A stretch of 6,836 nucleotides of DNA from Candidatus Dormiibacterota bacterium (GTDB taxonomy: Bacteria > Chloroflexota > Dormibacteria > Aeolococcales > Aeolococcaceae), in assembly GCA_003170875.1 (NCBI GenBank), contig PMYJ01000057.1:1-6836 (forward strand), read 5' to 3'. Of the stretch, positions 1 through 5,602 are shown piece after piece; the stretch's first letter is position 1; the number at the start of each line of letters is the position of its first letter. The notes beneath the pieces were generated by a model. That model saw nothing but the letters and a program-made list of their open reading frames with translations, was not told where the DNA came from and did no database searches. The position numbers and the translations under genes are program-made.

Positions 1-134
1 GCGTAGGCGTGCATCCCGACGCAACGCGCCCCCCAGGCCGACGCCAGATCGATCGCCAGCCCCACCGCGGCATCAGAGTGCTCCGAATTGTCCAGCGGGA
101 CGTATAGGTTGGAGTAGCCGCCAATCGTGCTCAT
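1..134 (-). CDS. Universal stress protein (UspA)-like, N-terminal part only
   Basis: The minus strand reads an open frame of 44 codons from an ATG at 134-132 to the left edge, so the C-terminus is missing. The protein begins MSTIGGYSNLYVPLDNSEHS, followed by an alanine-rich amphipathic helix and then VGMHAY. This is the beta1-alpha1-beta2 start of the Usp fold: a hydrophobic strand ending in V12-P13-L14-D15, where Asp15 matches the conserved first-strand aspartate of the family, then N-S-E-x-S-D at the start of the helix and a second strand ending near His42. A GAGGA stretch (plus-strand positions 139-143) lies 4 nt upstream of the ATG and supports this start. Usp proteins are small cytoplasmic nucleotide-binding or stress proteins, and larger multidomain versions exist; the truncation hides which this is. 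The gene is divergent from the PCP_red-domain gene. The assignment rests on one third or less of a Usp domain. Confidence 0.7.
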   Translation of the reverse strand, partial: MSTIGGYSNLYVPLDNSEHSDAAVGLAIDLASAWGARCVGMHAY

Positions 135-258
135 CGTGTCCTCGATGTCGGTCCCCGGCGCCGCCCGTGGCTCCCTCTGCGCCCCGATACGGCGCGTGAG
201 GCAATTGTAGGAACATAAGCCATATGGGTGCGTTGTTGGTAGGCCGGAGGACCTAAAC
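135..258. promoter_or_regulatory. Divergent promoter region between the Usp-like and PCP_red genes
   Basis: These 124 bases separate two head-to-head genes, so promoters for both probably lie here. In a GC-rich setting, 201-226 stands out as an AT-rich island containing two palindromic hexamers, CAATTG (202-207) and CATATG (221-226). On the minus strand, TACAAT (209-204) matches the sigma70-type -10 consensus TATAAT at five of six positions, and would give the Usp-like gene a leader of roughly 60 nt. I see no convincing -35 for it. For the plus strand I see no clear -10; the island is the only candidate. The region assignment follows from gene layout; the individual boxes are weak inference. 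Confidence 0.45.
246..250 (+). promoter_or_regulatory. Ribosome binding site fixing the GTG start at 259
   Basis: GGAGG lies exactly 8 nt upstream of the GTG at 259-261. It is the best Shine-Dalgarno in the area and supports the GTG start over any internal ATG of the PCP_red-domain gene. Confidence 0.7.
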
Positions 259-1158
259 GTGTCGAACCGTGCAACTGTATCTGACCATGGTCCAACTCCC
301 CCTGCGGCTCCGCCAGCCACACGACTCGACGCCCCGTCCGCGCCGGTCGACGCGACGGCCTGCCCGTTCCCCCACGGCGAGAGCGCCGCACCCCACCCGT
401 CGGGAGCGCACTCGGCACTGACGGGGCAGGGCGAGGGAGCACATCCGGCGCTGACGGGGCTGGGCGCTGGAGCCTGCCCGGTCGCCGGCGTGGCCACGTC
501 GCCGCCGGCATCCGCTGCGACGGAGGCGGATCGCCGGGCACAGGCGCCGAGCGCCCCCCAGTGGACCCCCGACGCCGAGGCCGTGATCAGGGAGCGAGCC
601 GAGATCTGGTCGCACGGCGACCCCGGCCGTGGCGAGGAGCTGGCGCGCGGCGTCGCCGAGGAGCGCGCGGCCGGGCGCCAGGCGGAGATCACCGCCCTCT
701 TCCTCCGCACCCTCGGCAAGAAGCTCGGCTACGGTCACCCCCTCAGCGAGAAGGGGGAGGAGCTCCGGTTCACGTGGACTCCGGAGGCGGAGGCCCGCCT
801 TGCCGACGTCCCCGACTTCTGCCGGGAGTTGACCCGGTGGCGGGTGGAGTGGACCGCGCACAAGCTGGGGCTCGGCACCACCATCACCCCCCACGAGATG
901 GAGGTGAAGTACGAGCTCTGGGGCCGCGTCTCCCACGCCATCCAGGAACGAGAGCGGGAGGGGCTGCCCTGGACCGACCAGGCCGTGGACCGCTTCTCCC
1001 GGATCCCAGAGTTCGTCCGGGGTCAGGTACTGGAGGCGATCGAGGGCAACGCCCGCACCCTGGGCGCGACCGAGGTCGACGACGCCATGGTCGACCTGGT
1101 CATCGAGCGGTGGATCACCACCGGCGACTTCCACGAGGGGCTGTACGGCTTCAAGTAG
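259..1158 (+). CDS. Tandem PCP_red-domain protein (protochlorophyllide reductase B C-terminal-like repeats)
   Basis: This 299-residue protein starts at a GTG and ends with TAG. Residues 1-100 are low-complexity and rich in Ala, Pro, Gly and His, with no hydrophobic signal or membrane segment. They include two Cys-Pro pairs (C35-P36, C73-P74) and an 11-residue direct repeat (53-63, 64-74). Three segments then start with a W-T motif at W102, W173 and W238. Segments 2 (173 to about 221) and 3 (238 to about 285) share WT..A..R...P.F.R, followed by a helix with E..A..LG and an acidic tail. This fits the short PCP_red domain (PF08369), known as the C-terminal domain of BchB/ChlB and from small standalone proteins. 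Segment 1 keeps WTPDAEA but lacks the P.F.R core and looks degenerate. There is no nitrogenase-like BchB body, so it is not a reductase subunit by itself. Its function is unknown; binding of a tetrapyrrole or a redox partner is speculation. The protein should be cytoplasmic. Its only head-to-head partner is the Usp-like gene. Confidence 0.8.
   Translation: MSNRATVSDHGPTPPAAPPATRLDAPSAPVDATACPFPHGESAAPHPSGAHSALTGQGEGAHPALTGLGAGACPVAGVATSPPASAATEADRRAQAPSAPQWTPDAEAVIRERAEIWSHGDPGRGEELARGVAEERAAGRQAEITALFLRTLGKKLGYGHPLSEKGEELRFTWTPEAEARLADVPDFCRELTRWRVEWTAHKLGLGTTITPHEMEVKYELWGRVSHAIQEREREGLPWTDQAVDRFSRIPEFVRGQVLEAIEGNARTLGATEVDDAMVDLVIERWITTGDFHEGLYGFK
415..480 (+). repeat. Imperfect 33-bp tandem duplication inside the PCP_red gene
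   Basis: Two adjacent in-frame units (415-447 and 448-480) encode ALTGQGEGAHP and ALTGLGAGACP, with 25 of 33 bases identical by eye. The second unit replaces the His-Pro end with Cys-Pro. The preceding residues (PSGAHS) resemble the end of a further decayed unit. The repeat lies in the low-complexity N-terminal region and probably arose by slippage or local duplication. Confidence 0.7.
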
Positions 1159-1165
1159 GGATCAT

Positions 1166-1193
1166 CCGGCGTCCCCGTGGGGGACGGGGCCGG
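1166..1193. terminator. Possible bidirectional hairpin terminator between convergent genes
   Basis: A perfect 7-bp stem, CGTCCCC (1170-1176) with GGGGACG (1180-1186), closes a GTG loop, and flanking CCGG tetramers (1166-1169 and 1190-1193) could extend it across a bulge. It occupies almost the whole 36-nt gap between the stop of the PCP_red gene (1158) and the stop of the epimerase gene (1195), where a shared terminator is expected. There is no T-run on either side, so it is not a textbook intrinsic terminator. Confidence 0.4.
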
Positions 1194-1194
1194 G

Positions 1195-2127
1195 TCAGGC
1201 GCGGAAGCCGGTGACGTCGATGCCCCAGGAGATGGTCACGGTCTGGCCGGGCTCGAGGACAATGAGGTCCTCGCCGCTCCGGAAAGCGTCGGGTGGGCAG
1301 GTCATCGGCTCCACGGCGAGGCTACGCCGCCGTTCTTCGAGCCGGGGATGGGTGTCTCCGCTGTAGAGCTGGACCCACCGGTGGGCCTCGTCGAACCAGA
1401 GGGTCAGGTGCCGATCGTCGGGGGCCTCCAGGGAAACGCGGGCCAAGCCGTCGGGGCCGCGGACGATGTCGGTGTAGGCGGTGTCGAGACGGGTGTCGCC
1501 GATCGGCCGGGAAACCCGGAAGTCGAACCCGTCGCCGTCGACGGGAGCCCGCCCGATGGGGAGCAGGCGGGCGTCGGTCAGAAGGCGGGTGGACGCCGGG
1601 ACCTGGAGGCGGCAGGTGTCGATCAGGGGAGTGCCGACTTGGAGGTAGGGATGGGCGCCGGCACCGAAGGGGGCGGGGGTTGCCCCAACGTTTGCGGCCG
1701 AGACGCACACAGTCAGCCCCGCCTCGTCCAGCTCGAAGGTGGCCTCGAGCTCGAGGTTGAACGGGTATCCCGGGTGGCCGTGGAGCCGATGGCGCATCCC
1801 GAGCCAGGTCGCCGAGCGAAGCTCGGCCTCCCACTCGGCCCAGCGGGTCAGCCCGTGGATGGCGTTCCGGAACCCCGGCTCGTCGATCGGAAGCTCGTAC
1901 TGGCGGCCCCCGAAGCGGTAGCGCCCATCGCCCAGGCGGTTGGGCCAGGGGAGCAAGAGCTGTCCCCGCCCGTCGGGGCAGACCTCGGCCGATGCGAAGC
2001 CGTCAAGGACCGGGACGCCAGCGACAATGTAGCTACGAAGGGTGGCGCCGACCTCGGTGACGACCACCTCCTGATCGCCGTGGGCGAGCCTGAACTGCTC
2101 CCCGCTGGGGGCCTCAGGACCGACCAC
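1195..2127 (-). CDS. Aldose 1-epimerase family protein (GalM/COG2017 type)
   Basis: This protein of 310 residues should interconvert the alpha and beta anomers of an aldose or related sugar in the cytoplasm. The frame is open further upstream, but that stretch reads into the preceding ATPase gene and is not family-like. The GTG at 2127-2125 has GGAGG 8 nt upstream and is the best start. Family landmarks appear in order: P-N-R with N63-R64 followed by a G-Y/R-F-G-G strand, the substrate-binding N-A-I-H-G with His91, the catalytic A-H-P-Y-L with His159, the substrate-side L-D-T-A-Y with Asp215, and A-V-E-P-M with Glu273 as the likely catalytic base. The length is normal for the family and no catalytic residue seems to be missing. 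The exact sugar cannot be told. The gene follows the BchI-type ATPase after 34 nt and is probably cotranscribed, although no functional link is obvious. Its 3' end faces the PCP_red gene. Confidence 0.88.
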   Translation of the reverse strand: MVGPEAPSGEQFRLAHGDQEVVVTEVGATLRSYIVAGVPVLDGFASAEVCPDGRGQLLLPWPNRLGDGRYRFGGRQYELPIDEPGFRNAIHGLTRWAEWEAELRSATWLGMRHRLHGHPGYPFNLELEATFELDEAGLTVCVSAANVGATPAPFGAGAHPYLQVGTPLIDTCRLQVPASTRLLTDARLLPIGRAPVDGDGFDFRVSRPIGDTRLDTAYTDIVRGPDGLARVSLEAPDDRHLTLWFDEAHRWVQLYSGDTHPRLEERRRSLAVEPMTCPPDAFRSGEDLIVLEPGQTVTISWGIDVTGFRA

Positions 2128-2135
2128 GGATGCCG

Positions 2136-2140
2136 CCTCC
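2136..2140 (-). promoter_or_regulatory. Ribosome binding site fixing the epimerase start
   Basis: On the minus strand GGAGG lies exactly 8 nt before the GTG at 2127. It falls in the 34-nt gap after the ATPase stop codon and argues against the longer reading of the epimerase frame that begins inside the upstream gene. Confidence 0.7.
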
Positions 2141-2161
2141 GGAGCGGACGACGGTGTCCAC

Positions 2162-3214
2162 CTACCGCCCTCGCCCCGTGGAGCCGTCGCCGGCGCTGCG
2201 CAGGATCTCGCCGATGTCGGCCAGGCCGCGCCGGGAGCCGGCGGTGGGCTTGGTCCGGTGGGCCAACACCATGGGGGCCACCCCCTCGACATCTTCGAGG
2301 GTGACCCGGTCCCGCCCCTCGTGGGCGGCGACCGCCTGGGCCGCCTTGCGCATCACCAGGTCCGAGCGGTGGCCGTCCACCTCCAGCTCGATGCCGAGAT
2401 GGGCGATGGCGACCAGGATCTCCCGATCCACGGCCACGTCGCCGAGGGAGAGGATGGCCTTCCGGATCCGTTCCGCCTCGGCGTGCTCCTCCGGCTCCCA
2501 GCTGGACGCGAACGCTTCGGGGTCATCCTCGAACGCCTCGCGGCGCTCGACGATCTCGACCCTCTGCCGGACATCCCGGATGCCCTCGACGTCCACGCAG
2601 AGCCCGAAGCGATCGAGGAGCTGGGGTCGCAGCTCGCCCTCCTCCGGGTTCATGGTGCCGACCAGGATAAAACGGGCCGGGTGGGATACCGAGACCCCCT
2701 CGCGCTCCACCGTGTTGGTGCCCATCGCGGCGGCGTCGAGGAGGACGTCGACGATGTGGTCGTCGAGGAGGTTCACCTCGTCGACGTAGAGGATGTTGCG
2801 ATTGGCCTCGGCGAGCACCCCGGGCTCGAACTCCTTCTCGCCCTTCTTGATCGCGGCCTCGATGTCGATGGACCCGACCACCCGGTCCTCCGAGGCGTTG
2901 ATGGGCAGTTCGACCACGCGCATCTGCCGGGTGGCTCGGGGCAGGGTCTCGCCGCGCTGGAGCCGTTCGGCGCACTCGTCGCAGCGGGTGGCGGTGGAGT
3001 CGGGAGGGCATCCGAAGCGGCAGTCGGCGACCACCTCCAGCTCGGGGAGGAGGCGCGCCAAGGCCCGCACCGCCGTCGACTTGGCCGTTCCCTTCTCCCC
3101 GCGGATCAGCACACCGCCGATGGCCGGGTTGATCGCGTTGAGCACGAGGGCCTGCTTCATCGGCTCCTGGCCGACGATCGCGGTGAACGGGAAGATGCTC
3201 CGACCGCGCTGCAT
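2162..3214 (-). CDS. Magnesium chelatase subunit I-type AAA+ ATPase (BchI/ChlI family)
   Basis: This 350-residue cytoplasmic AAA+ ATPase has the length and layout of BchI/ChlI, the motor subunit that drives Mg insertion into protoporphyrin with D and H partners. It opens with FPFTAIVGQE. Walker A is GEKGTAKS (39-46); Walker B is ILYVDEVN with D145-E146; sensor 1 is GTMNPEEG with N189; an LLDRFG segment with R202 follows; and GHRSDLVMRKAAQA with R283 is the sensor 2 region. The I-subunit hallmarks PINASEDRVVGSID and EFEPGVLAEAN are present. Between Walker A and that loop are four cysteines, C65, C69, C78 and C81, spaced CX3C and CX2C, which could bind a metal or act as a redox switch. The ATG at 3214 sits 7 residues before the conserved FPF, but no Shine-Dalgarno site precedes it. 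No D or H subunit is visible here, so the client may be another chelatase or a von Willebrand A-domain partner. The epimerase gene follows directly. Confidence 0.88.
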   Translation of the reverse strand: MQRGRSIFPFTAIVGQEPMKQALVLNAINPAIGGVLIRGEKGTAKSTAVRALARLLPELEVVADCRFGCPPDSTATRCDECAERLQRGETLPRATRQMRVVELPINASEDRVVGSIDIEAAIKKGEKEFEPGVLAEANRNILYVDEVNLLDDHIVDVLLDAAAMGTNTVEREGVSVSHPARFILVGTMNPEEGELRPQLLDRFGLCVDVEGIRDVRQRVEIVERREAFEDDPEAFASSWEPEEHAEAERIRKAILSLGDVAVDREILVAIAHLGIELEVDGHRSDLVMRKAAQAVAAHEGRDRVTLEDVEGVAPMVLAHRTKPTAGSRRGLADIGEILRSAGDGSTGRGR

Positions 3215-3301
3215 CGCGCCATTGTTGCAAAGCCCCCCGAGCAGCCGGGGTTTCACCGGTGTGCATCCGTCCCATCCCGCACCCCGACTAGAGTCCGGGG
3301 G
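3215..3301. promoter_or_regulatory. Divergent promoter region of the BchI-type gene and the F420 operon, possibly leaderless
   Basis: These 87 bases separate two head-to-head start codons, and neither has a usable Shine-Dalgarno site. On the plus strand TAGAGT (3289-3294) fits the TAnnnT -10 pattern and ends 7 nt before the cofC ATG at 3302, the spacing expected if transcription starts at the ATG. On the minus strand AACAAT is placed 6 nt before the ATPase ATG, but it is a weaker -10. No good -35 is seen for either. A small hairpin, CCCCG (3235-3239) with CGGGG (3246-3250), lies between them. Promoter presence is inferred from layout; leaderless starts are a hypothesis. Confidence 0.45.
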
Positions 3302-3922
3302 ATGGGAGAAGCGGCGCAAATCGTCGTGCTGATCAAGGAGCCCGGCACGGCGAAGACCCGCCTCGCCGCCGCGCTCTCCGCCGCCGAGCGCGTGCGCCTC
3401 GCCGAGGAGTGCGCGGTCCGAGCGCTGGCGGCCGCACAGGAAGTGGCCGTCACCCTCGCGGTCTGCGGCGGGCCGGGAGCGGCCAACCTGGCCCGGCGGT
3501 GCGGAGCGGAGGTCCTCGTCGAGGAGCACCCCGCCGGCCAGAACCGCGCCGCGGAACGCGGCCTGGCCGAGGTGCTCGCCCGGGGAGGCTCCGGCTGCCT
3601 GGTGCTCAGCTCCGATCTCCCCCTCATCGATGCGGGCAGCCTGCGCCGCCTCCTCGAGCGAGCCGAGGCGGTGGAGGGGCCGGTCGCGGTGGTGGCGCCC
3701 GCGCTGGGCCGCGAGGGGACCAATGCCCTCTACCTGCGCCCGATCGGCGGATTCGACCTGCAGTTCGGTGAGGCGTCCCTCCCCCGCTTCGCGGCCGAGG
3801 CGGAGCGGCGGGGGCGGGAGCTGGTCGTTCACCGGGAGCCGGCGCTGGCCCTGGACCTCGACGAGCCGGACGATCTGGCCACCCTCGACCGCTGGCGCGC
3901 CGCCAAGGGAGAGCCCGGGTGA
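3302..3922 (+). CDS. cofC: CofC/FbiD, 2-phospho-L-lactate (or phosphoenolpyruvate) guanylyltransferase
   Basis: This 206-residue cytoplasmic nucleotidyltransferase couples GTP to 2-phospho-L-lactate, phosphoenolpyruvate or 3-phosphoglycerate, giving the activated side-chain donor for F420. Visible motifs are the N-terminal K12-E-P-G-T-A-K-T-R-L nucleotide loop, L-S-S-D-L-P-L with Asp105, the family-specific G-T-N-A-L (139-143), F155-G156-x-x-S, and the C-terminal L-D-L-D-E-P-D-D-L (184-192) acidic motif. The frame is open for about 1 kb upstream, but that part is antisense to the BchI-type gene and not protein-like; the ATG at 3302 starts right at the family's first strand. The first gene of a three-gene operon, its stop overlaps the cofE start by 4 bp. 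The sequence alone does not say which three-carbon substrate is used. MobA-like transferases share the fold, but GTNAL and the neighbouring cofE and cofD favour CofC. Confidence 0.92.
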   Translation: MGEAAQIVVLIKEPGTAKTRLAAALSAAERVRLAEECAVRALAAAQEVAVTLAVCGGPGAANLARRCGAEVLVEEHPAGQNRAAERGLAEVLARGGSGCLVLSSDLPLIDAGSLRRLLERAEAVEGPVAVVAPALGREGTNALYLRPIGGFDLQFGEASLPRFAAEAERRGRELVVHREPALALDLDEPDDLATLDRWRAAKGEPG

Positions 3923-4671
3923 CCGAGGGGGCCAGCGGCGGTCTCGAGCTCCACGGCATCGAGGGCCTGCCCGAGATCGCGAACGGCGACGACCTGGGCA
4001 GGCTGATCGCGGAGCGAGCCGCCCCGCTCCGCTCCGGCGACATCGTGGTGGTGGCCCAGAAGGTGGTCTCCAAGGCGGAGGGGAGACTGCGCGACCTCAG
4101 CACCGTGGCCCCGAGCCCGCGGGCACAGGAGCTGGCCGAGCAGCTGCACGCCGACCCGCGGATGGTCCAGGTCGTCCTCGACGAGAGCGTCCGCGTGGTG
4201 CGCGCCGATCGCGTCCTGATCGTCGAGACCCGGCACGGGTACGTCTGTGCCAACGCCGGCGTCGACCGATCCAACATGCCCGGGGCCGACCTGGCCTGCC
4301 TCCTGCCGATGGACTGCGACCGGAGCGCGGAGGGGCTGCGTTCGCGCATCGCCGAGGTGGCCGGGGCGGATGTCGGGGTGGTGATCAGCGACACCTTCGG
4401 CCGCCCCTGGCGGGTCGGGCTCTGCAACGTCGCCCTGGGGGTGGCCGGGATGCCGGCGACCCTCGACTACCGGGGGAGCCCCGACGACTTCGGCATGCCC
4501 CTGCACGCCACGGTGGTGGCCGTCGCCGACGAGATCGCCGCGGCCGCCGAGATGGTCATGGGCAAGACCCGGCGGATCCCCGCGGTGGTCGTCCGCGGGC
4601 TGGCGCTCGAAGGCCCCGCCGGCAGCGGGCGGGAGCTGGTCCGCACCGCCGACCTGGACCTCTTCCGGTGA
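3919..4671 (+). CDS. cofE: CofE, coenzyme F420-0:L-glutamate ligase (standalone)
   Basis: This 250-residue enzyme adds L-glutamate residues to F420-0 in a GTP- and metal-dependent reaction. Landmarks are GLPEI near residue 16, the S-G-D-I-V-V-V-A-Q-K-V-V-S-K-A-E-G block (39-55), V-C-A-N-A-G-V-D-x-S-N (109-119), L-L-P-x-D-x-D (128-134), S-D-T-F-G-R-P-W-R (157-165), the D-Y-R-G-S-x-D-D-F-G block (183-192), and A-D-E with V-M-G-K-T at 213-217. The protein ends soon after, so it is the single-domain form. The C-terminal nitroreductase domain that reduces dehydro-F420-0 in mycobacterial FbiB is absent. The GTG start at 3919 overlaps the cofC stop as GTGA, and AAGGGAG about 7 nt upstream serves as the ribosome binding site. 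The cofD start is 4 nt beyond the stop, so the three genes are very probably translationally coupled. Confidence 0.95.
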   Translation: MTEGASGGLELHGIEGLPEIANGDDLGRLIAERAAPLRSGDIVVVAQKVVSKAEGRLRDLSTVAPSPRAQELAEQLHADPRMVQVVLDESVRVVRADRVLIVETRHGYVCANAGVDRSNMPGADLACLLPMDCDRSAEGLRSRIAEVAGADVGVVISDTFGRPWRVGLCNVALGVAGMPATLDYRGSPDDFGMPLHATVVAVADEIAAAAEMVMGKTRRIPAVVVRGLALEGPAGSGRELVRTADLDLFR

Positions 4672-4675
4672 TCCC

Positions 4676-5602
4676 GTGAGGGTTGCCGTCCTGGCCGGAG
4701 GGACCGGCGCGGCCCGGCTCGCCTGCGGGCTGGCGCGGGTCCTGGCTCCGGGAGAGCTCAGCGTGATCACCAACACCGCCGACGACGAGGAGATGTGGGG
4801 GCTGCTGGTCTGTCCCGACACCGATGCAGTCCTCTACCGGCTCGCCGGCCTCTTCAACGACGACGCGGGATTCGGGGTTCGCGATGAGAGCTTCCACGCC
4901 CTCGAGATGCTCGCTCTCCTGGGTGAGCCGGTCTGGTTCGGGCTGGGCGACCGCGACCTCGGCCTCCACCTCCTGCGCTCCACCCTGCGGCGGAGGGGGG
5001 CGACCCTCACCGAGGCGGTCGTGGAGATCGGCCGGCGGCTGGGACTGGGCGCGACCGTGATCCCCATGAGCGACGACCCGGTCCGCACCCGGGTCGCCAC
5101 TGAGACCGGCGAGCTGAGCTTCCAGGAGTGGTTCGTCGGTAGGCGCTGCGAGCCTCCGGTCCGCGGGCTGCGCTTCGAGGGCCTGGAAGCGGCGGTGCCG
5201 GCGCCGGCCGCGGTGCGGGCGGTCTCCGAGGCGGATCTGGTGGTGATCGGCCCGTCCAACCCTCTATTGAGCGTCGACCCGATCACCGCCCTGATTGGCC
5301 CTCACCTGGAGAGGGAGCGCGTGATCGCCATCTCCCCGATCATCGGGGGCCGCGCGCTGAAGGGCCCGACGGTTGCCCTGATGGAGCAGCTCGGCGAGGA
5401 GCCCACGGCCCTCGGGGTGGCGCGCCATTACGCTGGGCTCGCCTCCGGCTTTGTCCTGGACGCGGTCGACCGCGAGCTGTCAGACGCCGTCGCCCGGCTG
5501 CGGATGCGCCCCCACCTGCTCGACACCGTGATGGCGGGCGCGGAGGGTGAGGAGCGGCTGGCGCGGGAGGTGCTCTCCCTCCGGGATCCCGCCGCTCACT
5601 GA
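4676..5602 (+). CDS. cofD: CofD/FbiA, 2-phospho-L-lactate transferase
   Basis: This 308-residue enzyme transfers the phospho-lactyl (or phosphoenolpyruvyl) group from the CofC product to Fo, making F420-0 or dehydro-F420-0. Motifs in order are L-A-G-G-T-G-A-A-R-L (6-15), N-T-A-D-D-x-x-x-W-G-L-x-V-C-P-D (33-48), F-G-L-G-D-R-D-L (88-95), I-P-M-S-D-D-P-V-R-T (129-138), F-Q-E-W-F-V (149-154), I-G-P-S-N-P-x-x-S (191-199) and S-P-I-I-G-G-R-A-L-K-G-P (220-231). All expected blocks are present at near-normal length. The GTG at 4676 is the natural start because the GG-T-G loop follows at once, but it has no real Shine-Dalgarno site, which fits coupling to the cofE stop 4 nt upstream. It is the last gene of the operon; its stop overlaps the end of the convergent permease gene by 7 bp. 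Confidence 0.95.
   Translation: MRVAVLAGGTGAARLACGLARVLAPGELSVITNTADDEEMWGLLVCPDTDAVLYRLAGLFNDDAGFGVRDESFHALEMLALLGEPVWFGLGDRDLGLHLLRSTLRRRGATLTEAVVEIGRRLGLGATVIPMSDDPVRTRVATETGELSFQEWFVGRRCEPPVRGLRFEGLEAAVPAPAAVRAVSEADLVVIGPSNPLLSVDPITALIGPHLERERVIAISPIIGGRALKGPTVALMEQLGEEPTALGVARHYAGLASGFVLDAVDRELSDAVARLRMRPHLLDTVMAGAEGEERLAREVLSLRDPAAH

Noticed and set aside
131..541. Minus-strand frame reaching into the Usp-like start region
   Set aside because: It is Arg/Pro-rich with no domain and runs in a different frame from the Usp-like ATG at 134.
253..1134. Long minus-strand open frame antisense to the PCP_red gene
   Set aside because: It has low-complexity Gly/Arg/Leu composition and no recognisable domain. 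High GC content leaves stop codons rare in opposite frames, and the plus-strand frame has a good ribosome binding site and family motifs.
259..1158. Reading the PCP_red protein as a true protochlorophyllide reductase subunit
   Set aside because: The nitrogenase-like body of BchB/ChlB is absent, and no BchL or BchN lies nearby. Only the small C-terminal-type domain is present.
1177..2304. Plus-strand 375-codon open frame across the epimerase gene
   Set aside because: Its composition is that of an antisense shadow; the minus strand here has all catalytic motifs of aldose 1-epimerase.
3235..3254. Hairpin CCCCG/CGGGG followed by TTT as an intrinsic terminator
   Set aside because: The stem is only 5 bp and the T-run 3 nt. 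It lies between divergent start codons, where no transcript is expected to end. It could be a weak leader structure but nothing more can be supported.
2258..3301. Long in-frame extension upstream of cofC, which would give a 554-residue protein
   Set aside because: The extension is antisense to the conserved BchI-type ATPase and shows no domain; CofC proteins begin about where the ATG at 3302 lies.
3215..3832. In-frame extension of the BchI-type gene to a start at 3832
   Set aside because: It would overlap cofC on the opposite strand for over 500 bp and has no family similarity; the conserved N-terminal FPFTAIVGQE follows the ATG at 3214.
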